From Marine Group II euryarchaeote MED-G33 (lineage in GTDB: Archaea; Thermoplasmatota; Poseidoniia; Poseidoniales; Thalassarchaeaceae): a DNA stretch of 5,820 bases. Shown here piece after piece: positions 1 through 5,418 of this stretch. The position numbers and the translations under genes are program-made. A model generated the notes under the pieces. That model was not told the DNA's origin. It made no database searches and worked only from the letters and a program-made list of their open reading frames with translations. The stretch is from the NCBI GenBank assembly GCA_949538655.1, contig CATISE010000102.1, forward strand, positions 1 through 5,820. Direction: 5' to 3'. How positions within the stretch are numbered: position 1 is the first letter of the stretch; every line of letters begins with the position of its first letter.

Positions 1-644
1 TCCATGGCAGCAGCAGATTCCTTATTCTCGACGAAATGAACCTTCATTTTCCGAATGGCTTGTTCATAATTGACGATTTCATCGCCATCATGTATGCCTC
101 CACCCATCAATTTACGGTGGAAAACGACCAAATCTTCTTGTGGGACGCCAATTTCTTTCTGAACTTGTCCTTTTGCGCTCTCCCACGCAGATGAATTCTG
201 TGGAAGGTATGCTTGTGGGAGGATTCCAGGGTAGGTATGGGTCGGTTTCAGTTTTCCTTCCCAAGACTCGGGCAACAGAATATGTGTGGGTTTGGCCAAC
301 ATATGGGCTGTATTGTTCACTTCGGTGTCGCTGATGTACCAACGTTCTGGAACCATGTGGCGCGCAGCCCTGAGTTCGAATGGAGCACCTTTAGAAACGA
401 TACGTTCCACTTCGTGTTCAAACAGGAAGGCTGTCGCCTGTCGTTGACGTCTCCAACCTTTCTGCAGTCTGCGTAATGGCCGACCAATCACACGTTCGAC
501 CCTTAGAATCGGTTGATCGAATCCAACTGCCAACATGGCATCCAGTTCTTGGCGCTTGGTGACAATTAGGATGTCATCTTCACGAAACCATTGTCGAAAC
601 AGTTGGAAATGCGCCGGGTGATCGATGACCCAACAGGTGCGCAT
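1..644 (-). CDS. DUF354-family protein (GT-B-like fold), N-terminal part; 3' end beyond the window
   Basis: An open minus-strand frame of 214 codons has no stop before the left edge, so the C-terminal portion is missing. The N-terminus MRTCWVIDHPAHFQLFRQWF resembles the DUF354 signature, in which a first beta strand is followed by (I/V)D.GHPAH..FF and then by a strand such as ILIVTKR (residues 25-31). Further on, ISDTEVNNTAHMLAKPTHIL (104-123) followed by PES.E (125-129) and YPGILPQAYL (138-147) matches the family pattern of a conserved D, a putative receptor strand and a Y.G..E.AYL-like segment. DUF354 proteins are related in fold to UDP-sugar epimerases and GT-B glycosyltransferases, and are often found near cell-surface glycan genes; their reaction is not firmly established. 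Full-length members usually have about 340-380 residues, so slightly over half is present. An in-frame ATG at 692 would add 16 residues, but the start at 644 places the first strand at the usual distance. The gene is divergent from ridA, 65 bases away. There is no Shine-Dalgarno sequence. Confidence 0.72.
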   Translation of the reverse strand, partial: MRTCWVIDHPAHFQLFRQWFREDDILIVTKRQELDAMLAVGFDQPILRVERVIGRPLRRLQKGWRRQRQATAFLFEHEVERIVSKGAPFELRAARHMVPERWYISDTEVNNTAHMLAKPTHILLPESWEGKLKPTHTYPGILPQAYLPQNSSAWESAKGQVQKEIGVPQEDLVVFHRKLMGGGIHDGDEIVNYEQAIRKMKVHFVENKESAAAM

Positions 645-709
645 GTTTCGGCGAAAGGGTGGGAGTGAATGAACCGAACGCTCATGTTCCATCAGTGTAA
701 GCCGATGAC
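645..709. promoter_or_regulatory. Divergent intergenic region between the DUF354 gene and ridA
   Basis: These 65 bases separate two divergent start codons, so both promoters should lie here or overlap the neighbouring 5' ends. I see no convincing AT-rich box A and no Shine-Dalgarno sequence before either ATG, which fits leaderless or weakly led transcripts. If the DUF354 gene starts at the upstream ATG (692), only 17 bases would separate the genes. The role as a promoter region is inferred from gene orientation only. Confidence 0.35.
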
Positions 710-1075
710 ATGGCGAAAGAGCGAATCGATACCGGTGGCGAAGTGTTCGGACCTTACAGTCCCGGTGTGAAAGCGGGTGGCGTGATATGGTTGGCAGGCC
801 AAATTGCACCTGATGCGGGTGGCATTGCAGAACAAACCCAAGCGAGTTTGGACAAAATCGATGCACTATTGGCGGCGGCTGGTGTCTCAAAACATCAGGT
901 GACTTTCGCACAGGTATTACTCGATGATATCAACGATTTTTCAGCGATGAATGAAGTCTATGGGGCTTGGTTGGAAGATGTCGAAATCCCTCCTGCTCGA
1001 GCCGCATTTGAAGCCGCTAAATTACCGGGTGGTGCAGCGATTGAGATCGTTGTTCAGGCCCACGAAGATGCGTGA
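710..1075 (+). CDS. ridA: RidA/YjgF/YER057c/UK114-family reactive enamine/imine deaminase
   Basis: This 121-residue protein has the usual length for the family. RidA proteins are cytosolic homotrimers that hydrolyse reactive 2-aminoacrylate and related enamines or imines, which arise from PLP enzymes such as threonine/serine dehydratase, to 2-keto acids and ammonia. Visible family features are GPYSPGVKAGGVIWLAGQ (residues 14-31), the EQTQASLDKIDALLAAAG helix (41-58), the IPPARAAFEAAKLPGGAAIE segment (93-112) and the terminal beta strand IEIVVQA. Arg97 in PPARA aligns with the catalytic arginine (Arg105 in E. coli RidA), which contacts the substrate carboxylate. Tyr17 and Glu112 also occupy conserved active-site positions, so the enzyme looks intact. 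The start at 710 gives a normal N-terminus (MAKERIDTGGEVFGPYSP). A small membrane-protein gene begins 4 bases after the stop, suggesting cotranscription. The natural substrate cannot be fixed from sequence; some subfamilies (Rid1-7) lack deaminase activity, but the conserved arginine argues for it here. Confidence 0.93.
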   Translation: MAKERIDTGGEVFGPYSPGVKAGGVIWLAGQIAPDAGGIAEQTQASLDKIDALLAAAGVSKHQVTFAQVLLDDINDFSAMNEVYGAWLEDVEIPPARAAFEAAKLPGGAAIEIVVQAHEDA

Positions 1076-1079
1076 TTGA

Positions 1080-1310
1080 ATGCCCGGTTCACCCTACCTT
1101 GATGAGCGGCCTCCGGGTTTGATGACCTGGCCACTTCTGTTGCCCATTTTGCTCGCAATTTTTGTGACGGAATGTGTTGTTGGAGTTTGGGTTTGGACGT
1201 CCTATCCTGACTGGAGAATCCTCGTCTACATCATACTGGGAATCGACTTGGTAACTCTGGTGGTTTTCTACATCATGACGACACGTGTGAGTGGAGAAAA
1301 TATCGAATGA
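1080..1310 (+). CDS. Small protein with two predicted membrane segments, unknown function
   Basis: I do not recognise a family for this 76-residue protein. After a short hydrophilic start containing a Pro/Gly-rich stretch (ERPPGL, residues 9-14), there are two hydrophobic segments, about 17-40 (WPLLLPILLAIFVTECVVGV and onward) and about 46-66 (RILVYIILGIDLVTLVVFYI). They are joined by a short polar loop, TSYPDWR, and followed by a short charged tail, TTRVSGENIE. This predicts a helical hairpin in the cytoplasmic membrane. The frame starts 4 bases after the ridA stop and no better ATG lies nearby, which supports a translated, coupled gene. The reverse-strand frame across this region (151 codons) shows no domain and crosses the start of the mutase gene. 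Tight linkage to ridA suggests coexpression but not a shared function. There is no obvious lipobox, cysteine pair or metal-binding motif. Confidence 0.72.
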   Translation: MPGSPYLDERPPGLMTWPLLLPILLAIFVTECVVGVWVWTSYPDWRILVYIILGIDLVTLVVFYIMTTRVSGENIE

Positions 1311-1343
1311 AAGCGATATGTGACCGACCCGATGTATCGCAGT

Positions 1344-1359
1344 GACTTTGAGTAAAGTC
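1344..1359 (+). repeat. Short perfect hairpin upstream of the mutase gene
   Basis: GACTTT (1344-1349) and AAAGTC (1354-1359) form a perfect 6-bp inverted repeat with a 4-base loop, GAGT, in the 63-base gap between the small membrane-protein gene and the mutase. It could be a weak RNA hairpin or a protein-binding dyad. No U-tract follows it (the next bases are CCAGTC), so a bacterial-style intrinsic terminator is unlikely. A repeat of this size can arise by chance. Confidence 0.35.
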
Positions 1360-1365
1360 CCAGTC

Positions 1366-1373
1366 GACCGGTC
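1366..1373. promoter_or_regulatory. GACCGGTC palindrome directly abutting the mutase start codon
   Basis: GACCGGTC is a perfect 8-bp palindrome whose last base is immediately followed by the mutase ATG at 1374. It lies 6 bases beyond the neighbouring hairpin. A dyad at this place could bind a repressor or pair within the 5' end of the mRNA. Equally it may be chance or a restriction-type palindrome. No Shine-Dalgarno sequence precedes the ATG. Confidence 0.25.
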
Positions 1374-2762
1374 ATGAGCGAGTGGGCACTTGAGACGTTC
1401 AAGGCTTACGACATTCGTGGTATTGCTGGCTCCCAATTGACACCTGCCTTCGCCAATCGCTTGGGACAAGCATTGCCAACATTCCTCGATTGTAGCGCCT
1501 TGGCTGTCGGCCGAGACATCCGAGAATCGGGACCTGAACTTCACGAGGCTTTCGTCAATGGACTGATGTCAGCTGGCTGTGACGTTCACGATCTTGGAAT
1601 TTGTACGACAGGAGCACTGTACAGTGCCACTGCAAATCTCAAAGTCGAAGGGGGTGTGATGATTACCGCAAGTCACAACCCACCCGAGTATAACGGATTC
1701 AAGATGTGTCGTGGAATGGCTGCAATGGCGGGAGATGAGATTCAAGCTCTTCGAGCCGTATTTGAATCGGGAGATTTTCATTCGGGCCAAGGTCAACATA
1801 TCGATGCAGGTGATTTTCTTTCAACCTACATGGCCGATGTCATCGGAAATGCGGGGCTGCCATCGCGTCGCGTGAAGGTCGTGATCGACTGCGCAAATGC
1901 AGTCCCTGGGCCCTTCATGGTCGATCTTTGCAACCAACTAGGTTGCGAGACTGTGGCCATACATTGTGAATGGGACAACACATTCCCCAACCATCCACCC
2001 GACCCTACGCGTCCAAAGAATATGGTAGAACTTGGAGCCAAAGTTGTCGAGACTGGTGCGGAATTTGGAATTGGAATTGATGGAGATGGGGATCGCGTCG
2101 GCGTGGTGGATGAAAATGGAAATTTCATCTATCCTGATCGACTGTTGGCAGTATTTGCCCGAGATGTGCTATCACGCGTGCCTGCGGATGCAAGCGATGC
2201 TGCCAGAACGATCATTCACGATGTGAAGTGCAGCATGGCATTGGAACAATCTATCGAAGCAGCCGGTGGCATTGCTCACATGATGCGAACTGGGCATTCC
2301 TTCCTCAAGCAAGCCCTTCGTGAAAATCCCGAGGTGCCTATGGCGGGAGAGATGAGTGGTCATTTCTTCTTCCACGATCGATGGAATGGATTCGATGACT
2401 CATTGTATGCTACGGCGCGTCTTATCGAGTTGGTTGCAAGAGACAATCAGCCATTCTCATCACTGTTTGATGACATCCCTTCCTATCCATCCACAGGGGA
2501 GGCGAAAGTGCCCCTCACAGATGGTCGGGAAGAAACGATGAATGCTGTAAGAGAAGCCTATTCAGACATGGATTACAGTGCAGTAGACGGAGTTCGTGTG
2601 CGCTATCCAGATGGCTGGTATTTGTGTCGACCATCCAATACAGAACCGATTCTTGTCATGCGTGCAGAGGCTGGGTCAGAAGAGAGTCTTACATCTATCA
2701 AATCAGATGTGGAAAATCGGTTGGGTCACATCATGAATTTGGAAAAATTCCATTCAGCTTAA
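1374..2762 (+). CDS. Phosphomannomutase/phosphoglucomutase, AlgC/ManB-like (alpha-D-phosphohexomutase family)
   Basis: This 462-residue cytosolic enzyme should interconvert hexose 6- and 1-phosphates (mannose and/or glucose), supplying GDP-mannose or UDP-glucose precursors for glycans. All four family signatures are present in order. YDIRG (12-16) opens domain 1. TASHNPPEYNGFK (98-110) holds the phosphoserine, Ser100. IDGDGDR (235-241) carries the Mg ligands Asp236, Asp238 and Asp240. GEMSGHFFF (325-333) is the sugar-binding loop, and RPSNTEP (419-425) is the phosphate-binding loop of domain 4. Length and several blocks, such as NHPPDP.RP.N (206-216), IYPDRLL (252-258) and RWNGFDD (336-342), closely resemble the Pseudomonas bifunctional AlgC enzyme. 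PMM versus PGM preference cannot be decided from sequence. The start at 1374 fits because the first strand begins at once (ALETFKAYDIRG). Its TAA stop shares bases with the stop of the convergent DUF3147 gene. No truncation or missing catalytic residue is seen. Confidence 0.95.
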   Translation: MSEWALETFKAYDIRGIAGSQLTPAFANRLGQALPTFLDCSALAVGRDIRESGPELHEAFVNGLMSAGCDVHDLGICTTGALYSATANLKVEGGVMITASHNPPEYNGFKMCRGMAAMAGDEIQALRAVFESGDFHSGQGQHIDAGDFLSTYMADVIGNAGLPSRRVKVVIDCANAVPGPFMVDLCNQLGCETVAIHCEWDNTFPNHPPDPTRPKNMVELGAKVVETGAEFGIGIDGDGDRVGVVDENGNFIYPDRLLAVFARDVLSRVPADASDAARTIIHDVKCSMALEQSIEAAGGIAHMMRTGHSFLKQALRENPEVPMAGEMSGHFFFHDRWNGFDDSLYATARLIELVARDNQPFSSLFDDIPSYPSTGEAKVPLTDGREETMNAVREAYSDMDYSAVDGVRVRYPDGWYLCRPSNTEPILVMRAEAGSEESLTSIKSDVENRLGHIMNLEKFHSA

Positions 2763-3133
2763 CCAGCGAGAGAATATTTTTCCACGAGTAATTGTGTCAA
2801 ATAATATCCAACGAAAGTTGTCGTCAATCCAGCACCTAGAGCTGGATAAAATTCCCATCCACGCGTCATTAAAGCCGGCATCACAATGAAAATCAAAAGT
2901 GATGGAATCACGAGCCAAACGATATTTTTGGAAAAGCTGATGATTTCTTCAGAAGATGAGCCATCATGATTCATCCACATCATCGCAAGAACGCTGACAA
3001 TCGGGACGGATGCAAGGACCGCTGCAAGCATAGTACTGCGTTCACTGACCTGTACCACGGCGAAAATGATCAGAGCGGTGAGGCCAATCTTTCCGGCGTC
3101 GAAGACCCAACTCATGTGAAGCGAGTTGACCAT
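2759..3133 (-). CDS. DUF3147 family integral membrane protein
   Basis: This 124-residue protein has four hydrophobic segments, at about residues 12-29, 34-54, 70-90 and 95-117. The pattern matches DUF3147. A first helix is followed by SERSTMLAAVLASVPIVSVL (30-49; family pattern ..R.pllgAliaSlPl.s.lal), then a polar loop with acidic residues (56-64), then SKNIVWLVIPSLLIFIVMPA (68-87; family pattern s...fwlvlPsl..f...p.ll..g) and a final helix GLTTTFVGYYLTQLL (102-116). The family has no established function; it is a compact cytoplasmic-membrane protein. The start at 3133 is the first in frame after the methyltransferase gene; Met7 (3115) is an alternative. The gene lies 20 bases downstream of the methyltransferase stop on the same strand, suggesting one transcript. 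Its stop overlaps the stop of the convergent mutase in the palindrome TTAA. Confidence 0.82.
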   Translation of the reverse strand: MVNSLHMSWVFDAGKIGLTALIIFAVVQVSERSTMLAAVLASVPIVSVLAMMWMNHDGSSSEEIISFSKNIVWLVIPSLLIFIVMPALMTRGWEFYPALGAGLTTTFVGYYLTQLLVEKYSLAG

Positions 3134-3153
3134 TCAGAGGTCAACCTTTGCGG

Positions 3154-3921
3154 TCAATTTGATGTCGCTCGCCACGAATGCCAACCAAATGTCTCATCGT
3201 CGAGGGCTTTTTTCAGTTCATCGAATGCCTTGAGAAGGTCTTTCTTTGTGAAAGGGAACTCTTCCGATTTCGGATCGAAGGATGAGAAGCGGAGGGCCAT
3301 TTTCAACATCATCGAAATTTGATTCAACTTTGCCAGTAATCTTTGCGTGACTTCCGGTTCACTTTGACTGTTGATCATTTCAAAACCAACGGTCGTAATT
3401 TCAATTCCAATGTCCAAGGCCGTTCGTTGTTGAACGACTTCGTTGATTCGTGTTTCACCCACCATTCTACCGATGACTTTTGGTAGTGATGAATTCGAAA
3501 GAAGAACCGGTTCATTGACAATCAATTGACCACCAGGGGCGAGCATTTGCTTGGCAGCAGAGAATATTGCTTCTAAATCACGCTGAATGATACATCGGCA
3601 CTCGATGAGAACATGTGTGAATGTCCCTGCTTCAAACGGGGGTTCTGACATCTTGGAGTGTACGTAGTGAACACGCTCATCTTCGTAGATACAATGTTGC
3701 AGCAAGGGTTCGATTGCGACGACGCCTGTCGCTTTGCAGCCAAATACTTCAATCAACATTTGACAAACGGATCCTACACCCGCCCCAAGGTGAAGAACGT
3801 GGCTATATTCATCCACACCGGCTTCACGACAGAGACGAAGAGTCACCTCTGGAGATGCGGGAAATGAGTCACCCAATGCGTTGCGAATCATCGGGTTGCC
3901 TGCTGCCTCGCCGACATCCAT
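3154..3921 (-). CDS. Class I SAM-dependent methyltransferase, substrate unknown
   Basis: This 255-residue protein has a Rossmann-type methyltransferase core. Motif I is VLHLGAGVGS (42-51), the glycine-rich SAM loop. An acidic residue ends the second strand in VVAIEP (67-72, Glu71) and should bind the SAM ribose. FTHVLIEC (101-108) is the motif IV strand, and APGGQLIVNEPVL (128-140) is the post-core beta turn and strand typical of methyltransferases acting on small molecules or lipids. The segment from DVLIEC-like to APGGQL recalls arsenite/ubiquinone-type methyltransferases, but ECRCII replaces the usual ECVL.LL, and I cannot name a substrate. The last ~60 residues (about 195-250) look helical and charged, possibly a lid or partner surface. 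The start at 3921 is the only ATG before the tRNA gene; Met11 (3891) is an alternative that would still keep the core. The gene begins 34 bases beyond the 3' end of a same-strand tRNA gene and is followed 20 bases later by the DUF3147 gene. Confidence 0.83.
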   Translation of the reverse strand: MDVGEAAGNPMIRNALGDSFPASPEVTLRLCREAGVDEYSHVLHLGAGVGSVCQMLIEVFGCKATGVVAIEPLLQHCIYEDERVHYVHSKMSEPPFEAGTFTHVLIECRCIIQRDLEAIFSAAKQMLAPGGQLIVNEPVLLSNSSLPKVIGRMVGETRINEVVQQRTALDIGIEITTVGFEMINSQSEPEVTQRLLAKLNQISMMLKMALRFSSFDPKSEEFPFTKKDLLKAFDELKKALDDETFGWHSWRATSN

Positions 3922-3955
3922 GGCACTCGCAACCCGTAGAGGTCTTTCAAGAGAA

Positions 3956-4031
3956 TGGAGCCATTGGTGAGATTTGAACTCACGGCCTCTTGATTACGAA
4001 TCAAGTGCTCTACCAGCTAAGCTACAATGGC
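3956..4031 (-). tRNA. tRNA-Thr, anticodon CGT, with CCA present in the DNA
   Basis: On the minus strand the cloverleaf folds without mismatch. The acceptor GCCATTG pairs with CAATGGC (4031-4025 with 3966-3960). The D stem is GCTT/GAGC with an AGCTGGTA loop. The anticodon stem CTTGA/TCAAG encloses the loop TTCGTAA, giving anticodon CGT (threonine, codon ACG). The T stem GTGAG/CTCAC encloses TTCAAAT. The discriminator is T at 3959, followed by CCA at 3958-3956. U73 is the usual discriminator in archaeal tRNA-Thr, whereas bacteria use A73, which supports an archaeal host. There is no intron at the canonical position 37/38. The encoded CCA may be genuine or chance, so the mature body is 3959-4031 if CCA is added enzymatically. 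The gene lies 46 bases after the pgk stop and 34 bases before the methyltransferase, all on the same strand. Confidence 0.96.
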
Positions 4032-4056
4032 AGTATGTTGGCGACCTGACATTCTG

Positions 4057-4062
4057 CAATAA
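4057..4062 (-). promoter_or_regulatory. Candidate box A (TATA-like) for tRNA-Thr
   Basis: On the minus strand TTATTG lies 26-31 bases upstream of the tRNA 5' end, in the most AT-rich patch of the pgk-tRNA gap. That is the expected spacing for an archaeal TATA box if transcription starts near the mature 5' end. The match to the TTTAWATA consensus is weak and no purine-rich BRE is evident just upstream. The same pyrimidine-rich stretch (4063-4077) could also serve as a weak terminator for pgk. Confidence 0.35.
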
Positions 4063-4077
4063 GAGAATCGGAGAGAT

Positions 4078-5340
4078 TCAAGCCAAATCAAGTTCGCTTA
4101 AGCGGCTTCGAAAATGGTCTGCACTGGCTTCCAATGCCTCGATTACTGGCATCTTTCGTCCAGCGAGCATATTCAGACAAGCGCCGCCTCCAGTACTATT
4201 GTGGTCAACCAAATCAACGACTTTTCTCTCGTTGACGAGCGTGCTTGTGTGACCGCCACCAATGATGACAAAGCCATTCGACTCACAACATTGATTGAGA
4301 ATTTCAATCGTACCAAATGCAAACGGATCTTTCTCGAACAAACCAGCCGGCCCATTCCACAGAACACATCCTGCATCGACAATGTGTTCACGGATTTTCA
4401 TACATGTAAACAATCCAATATCAAAGAGAGGTCCAGAGGGTGGTAATTGTTCAACTGGTAAATCGACTCTTTCACCATCAATTTCTGCCGCTACATCGAG
4501 AGGAAGGAGGAGGCGCTGATTGTGTTCGGCCAACAATTTGTTCGCCATGACCATCGTTGAATCGAAGGCATCTCCCAACTCCTTGCGCAGGAAGGCTTCG
4601 TTACCCGTACCAATTTTGTGCCCATCAGCCCATAGCATCAAGTTTCCAACCGCCCCTACGAATACGACCGTATCGGCTACACCGCGTTCGCAGAGATTGA
4701 GGGCGATGTCTAAACTGTCATCGCACTTTACACCTCCAAGAATCACAGTGTAGGGTTTGGGAGGAGATTCAGTCGCCATTTTGAGTGCTTTGATTTCCTT
4801 GGCCATCAACTCACCCGCAAAGCAAGGCAATGCTTTACCAAAACCGGAAAGTGAGGGACTGTTACGATGAGATGCTGCGAATGCGTCATTGACGTATGCA
4901 TCGACAAGCGGGGCTAGTTTCTGCACAATCTCTGATTCATGTAACTGGCTAAAATCAGCCTTTTTCATACCCATTTCGTCTTCGTGCCCGCGCACATTGT
5001 TCAGAAACAACATTTCACCTGGGGCCATATTGCGAATGGCTTCTTCAGCAATCTCTCCACAAACATCAGGGACAAAGGTGATCTTTCGACCCAACAAACG
5101 GCTCAACAAATCAGAATGCGCGTACATGTTGGTGAAATCGATTTTACCAGGACGGCTTTGGTGTGCGAGGATGATTACCCGTGAACTGGCCAATCGTTGG
5201 AGTGTCGGTAGAATTCCCCTCAACCGGGAATCATCGAGGAAGGCTTTGGTGTCAGGATGGAGGGGGCTGTTGACGTCTACGCGTAAGAGCACGCGTTTCC
5301 CTGCCAGGCCAGCATCGGCCAGGGTCAGTACGGACCCCAT
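4078..5340 (-). CDS. pgk: Phosphoglycerate kinase, archaeal type (EC 2.7.2.3)
   Basis: This 420-residue cytosolic enzyme transfers phosphate between 1,3-bisphosphoglycerate and ADP in glycolysis, or the reverse in gluconeogenesis. The N-domain shows RVDVNSPL (20-27; Asp22 and Asn24 bind 3-phosphoglycerate), DDSRLRG (36-42), LAHQSRPG (58-65), NNVRG (114-118) and YVNDAFAASHRNSPSLSGF (149-167). The C-domain nucleotide site shows LGGVKCDDS (201-209, Lys205), LWNGPAGLFE (327-336), GGGHT (361-365) and STGGGA (382-387). The forms LAHQSRPG, GGVKCDDS and GGGHT are those of archaeal PGKs; bacterial enzymes typically have SHLGRP, GGAKVSDK and GGGDS/T. Length is normal for the archaeal family. The start at 5340 gives a short lead (MGSVLTLADAGLAGKRVLLR) as in homologues. 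No Shine-Dalgarno sequence precedes it. The gene is divergent from the M24B-like gene, and tRNA-Thr lies 46 bases beyond its stop. All motifs are intact. Confidence 0.96.
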   Translation of the reverse strand: MGSVLTLADAGLAGKRVLLRVDVNSPLHPDTKAFLDDSRLRGILPTLQRLASSRVIILAHQSRPGKIDFTNMYAHSDLLSRLLGRKITFVPDVCGEIAEEAIRNMAPGEMLFLNNVRGHEDEMGMKKADFSQLHESEIVQKLAPLVDAYVNDAFAASHRNSPSLSGFGKALPCFAGELMAKEIKALKMATESPPKPYTVILGGVKCDDSLDIALNLCERGVADTVVFVGAVGNLMLWADGHKIGTGNEAFLRKELGDAFDSTMVMANKLLAEHNQRLLLPLDVAAEIDGERVDLPVEQLPPSGPLFDIGLFTCMKIREHIVDAGCVLWNGPAGLFEKDPFAFGTIEILNQCCESNGFVIIGGGHTSTLVNERKVVDLVDHNSTGGGACLNMLAGRKMPVIEALEASADHFRSRLSELDLA

Positions 5341-5418
5341 TGAACTCGCTGACCCGAGGGCCGGTTATGACCCATTCGCCGACAGAAGACATTAGGTTGG
5401 GCACCATCTGGAGGGTGC
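5341..5418. promoter_or_regulatory. Divergent promoter region between pgk and the M24B-like gene
   Basis: These 78 bases separate two divergent genes, so both promoters are expected here. The region is fairly GC-rich, and I see no strong TATA-like box for either side; GTTATGA (5364-5370) and ACATTAG (5389-5395) are the most AT-rich patches. The role is inferred from orientation. Confidence 0.35.
5410..5415 (+). promoter_or_regulatory. Shine-Dalgarno-like GGAGGG before the M24B-like gene
   Basis: GGAGGG lies 3 bases before the ATG at 5419, which is closer than the usual 5-9 bases. It is the only Shine-Dalgarno-like sequence before any start in the window. It supports 5419 as the start, but the tight spacing and two further GGAGGGTG copies inside the coding region (5451 and 5465) mean it could be incidental. 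Confidence 0.4.

Noticed and set aside
112..342. Minus-strand open frame of 76 codons
   Set aside because: It is an alternative frame within the DUF354-like gene, Arg/Thr/Pro-rich and without domain features.
140..476. Two plus-strand open frames (140-334 and 213-476)
   Set aside because: They lie opposite the DUF354-like gene, show no domain-like composition, and the minus-strand frame is continuously open for 214 codons with recognisable motifs.
1344..1359. Hairpin considered as an intrinsic terminator for the ridA transcript
   Set aside because: No U-rich tract follows the stem, the stem is only 6 bp, and archaeal termination depends on U-tracts rather than hairpins.
1089..1544. Minus-strand open frame of 151 codons
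   Set aside because: It runs antisense across the small membrane protein and the mutase N-terminus, and its composition (Ser, His, Cys and Asn rich) is typical of a shadow frame.
4889..5395. Plus-strand open frame of 168 codons opposite pgk
   Set aside because: It is antisense to the strongly supported phosphoglycerate kinase and shows no recognisable domain.
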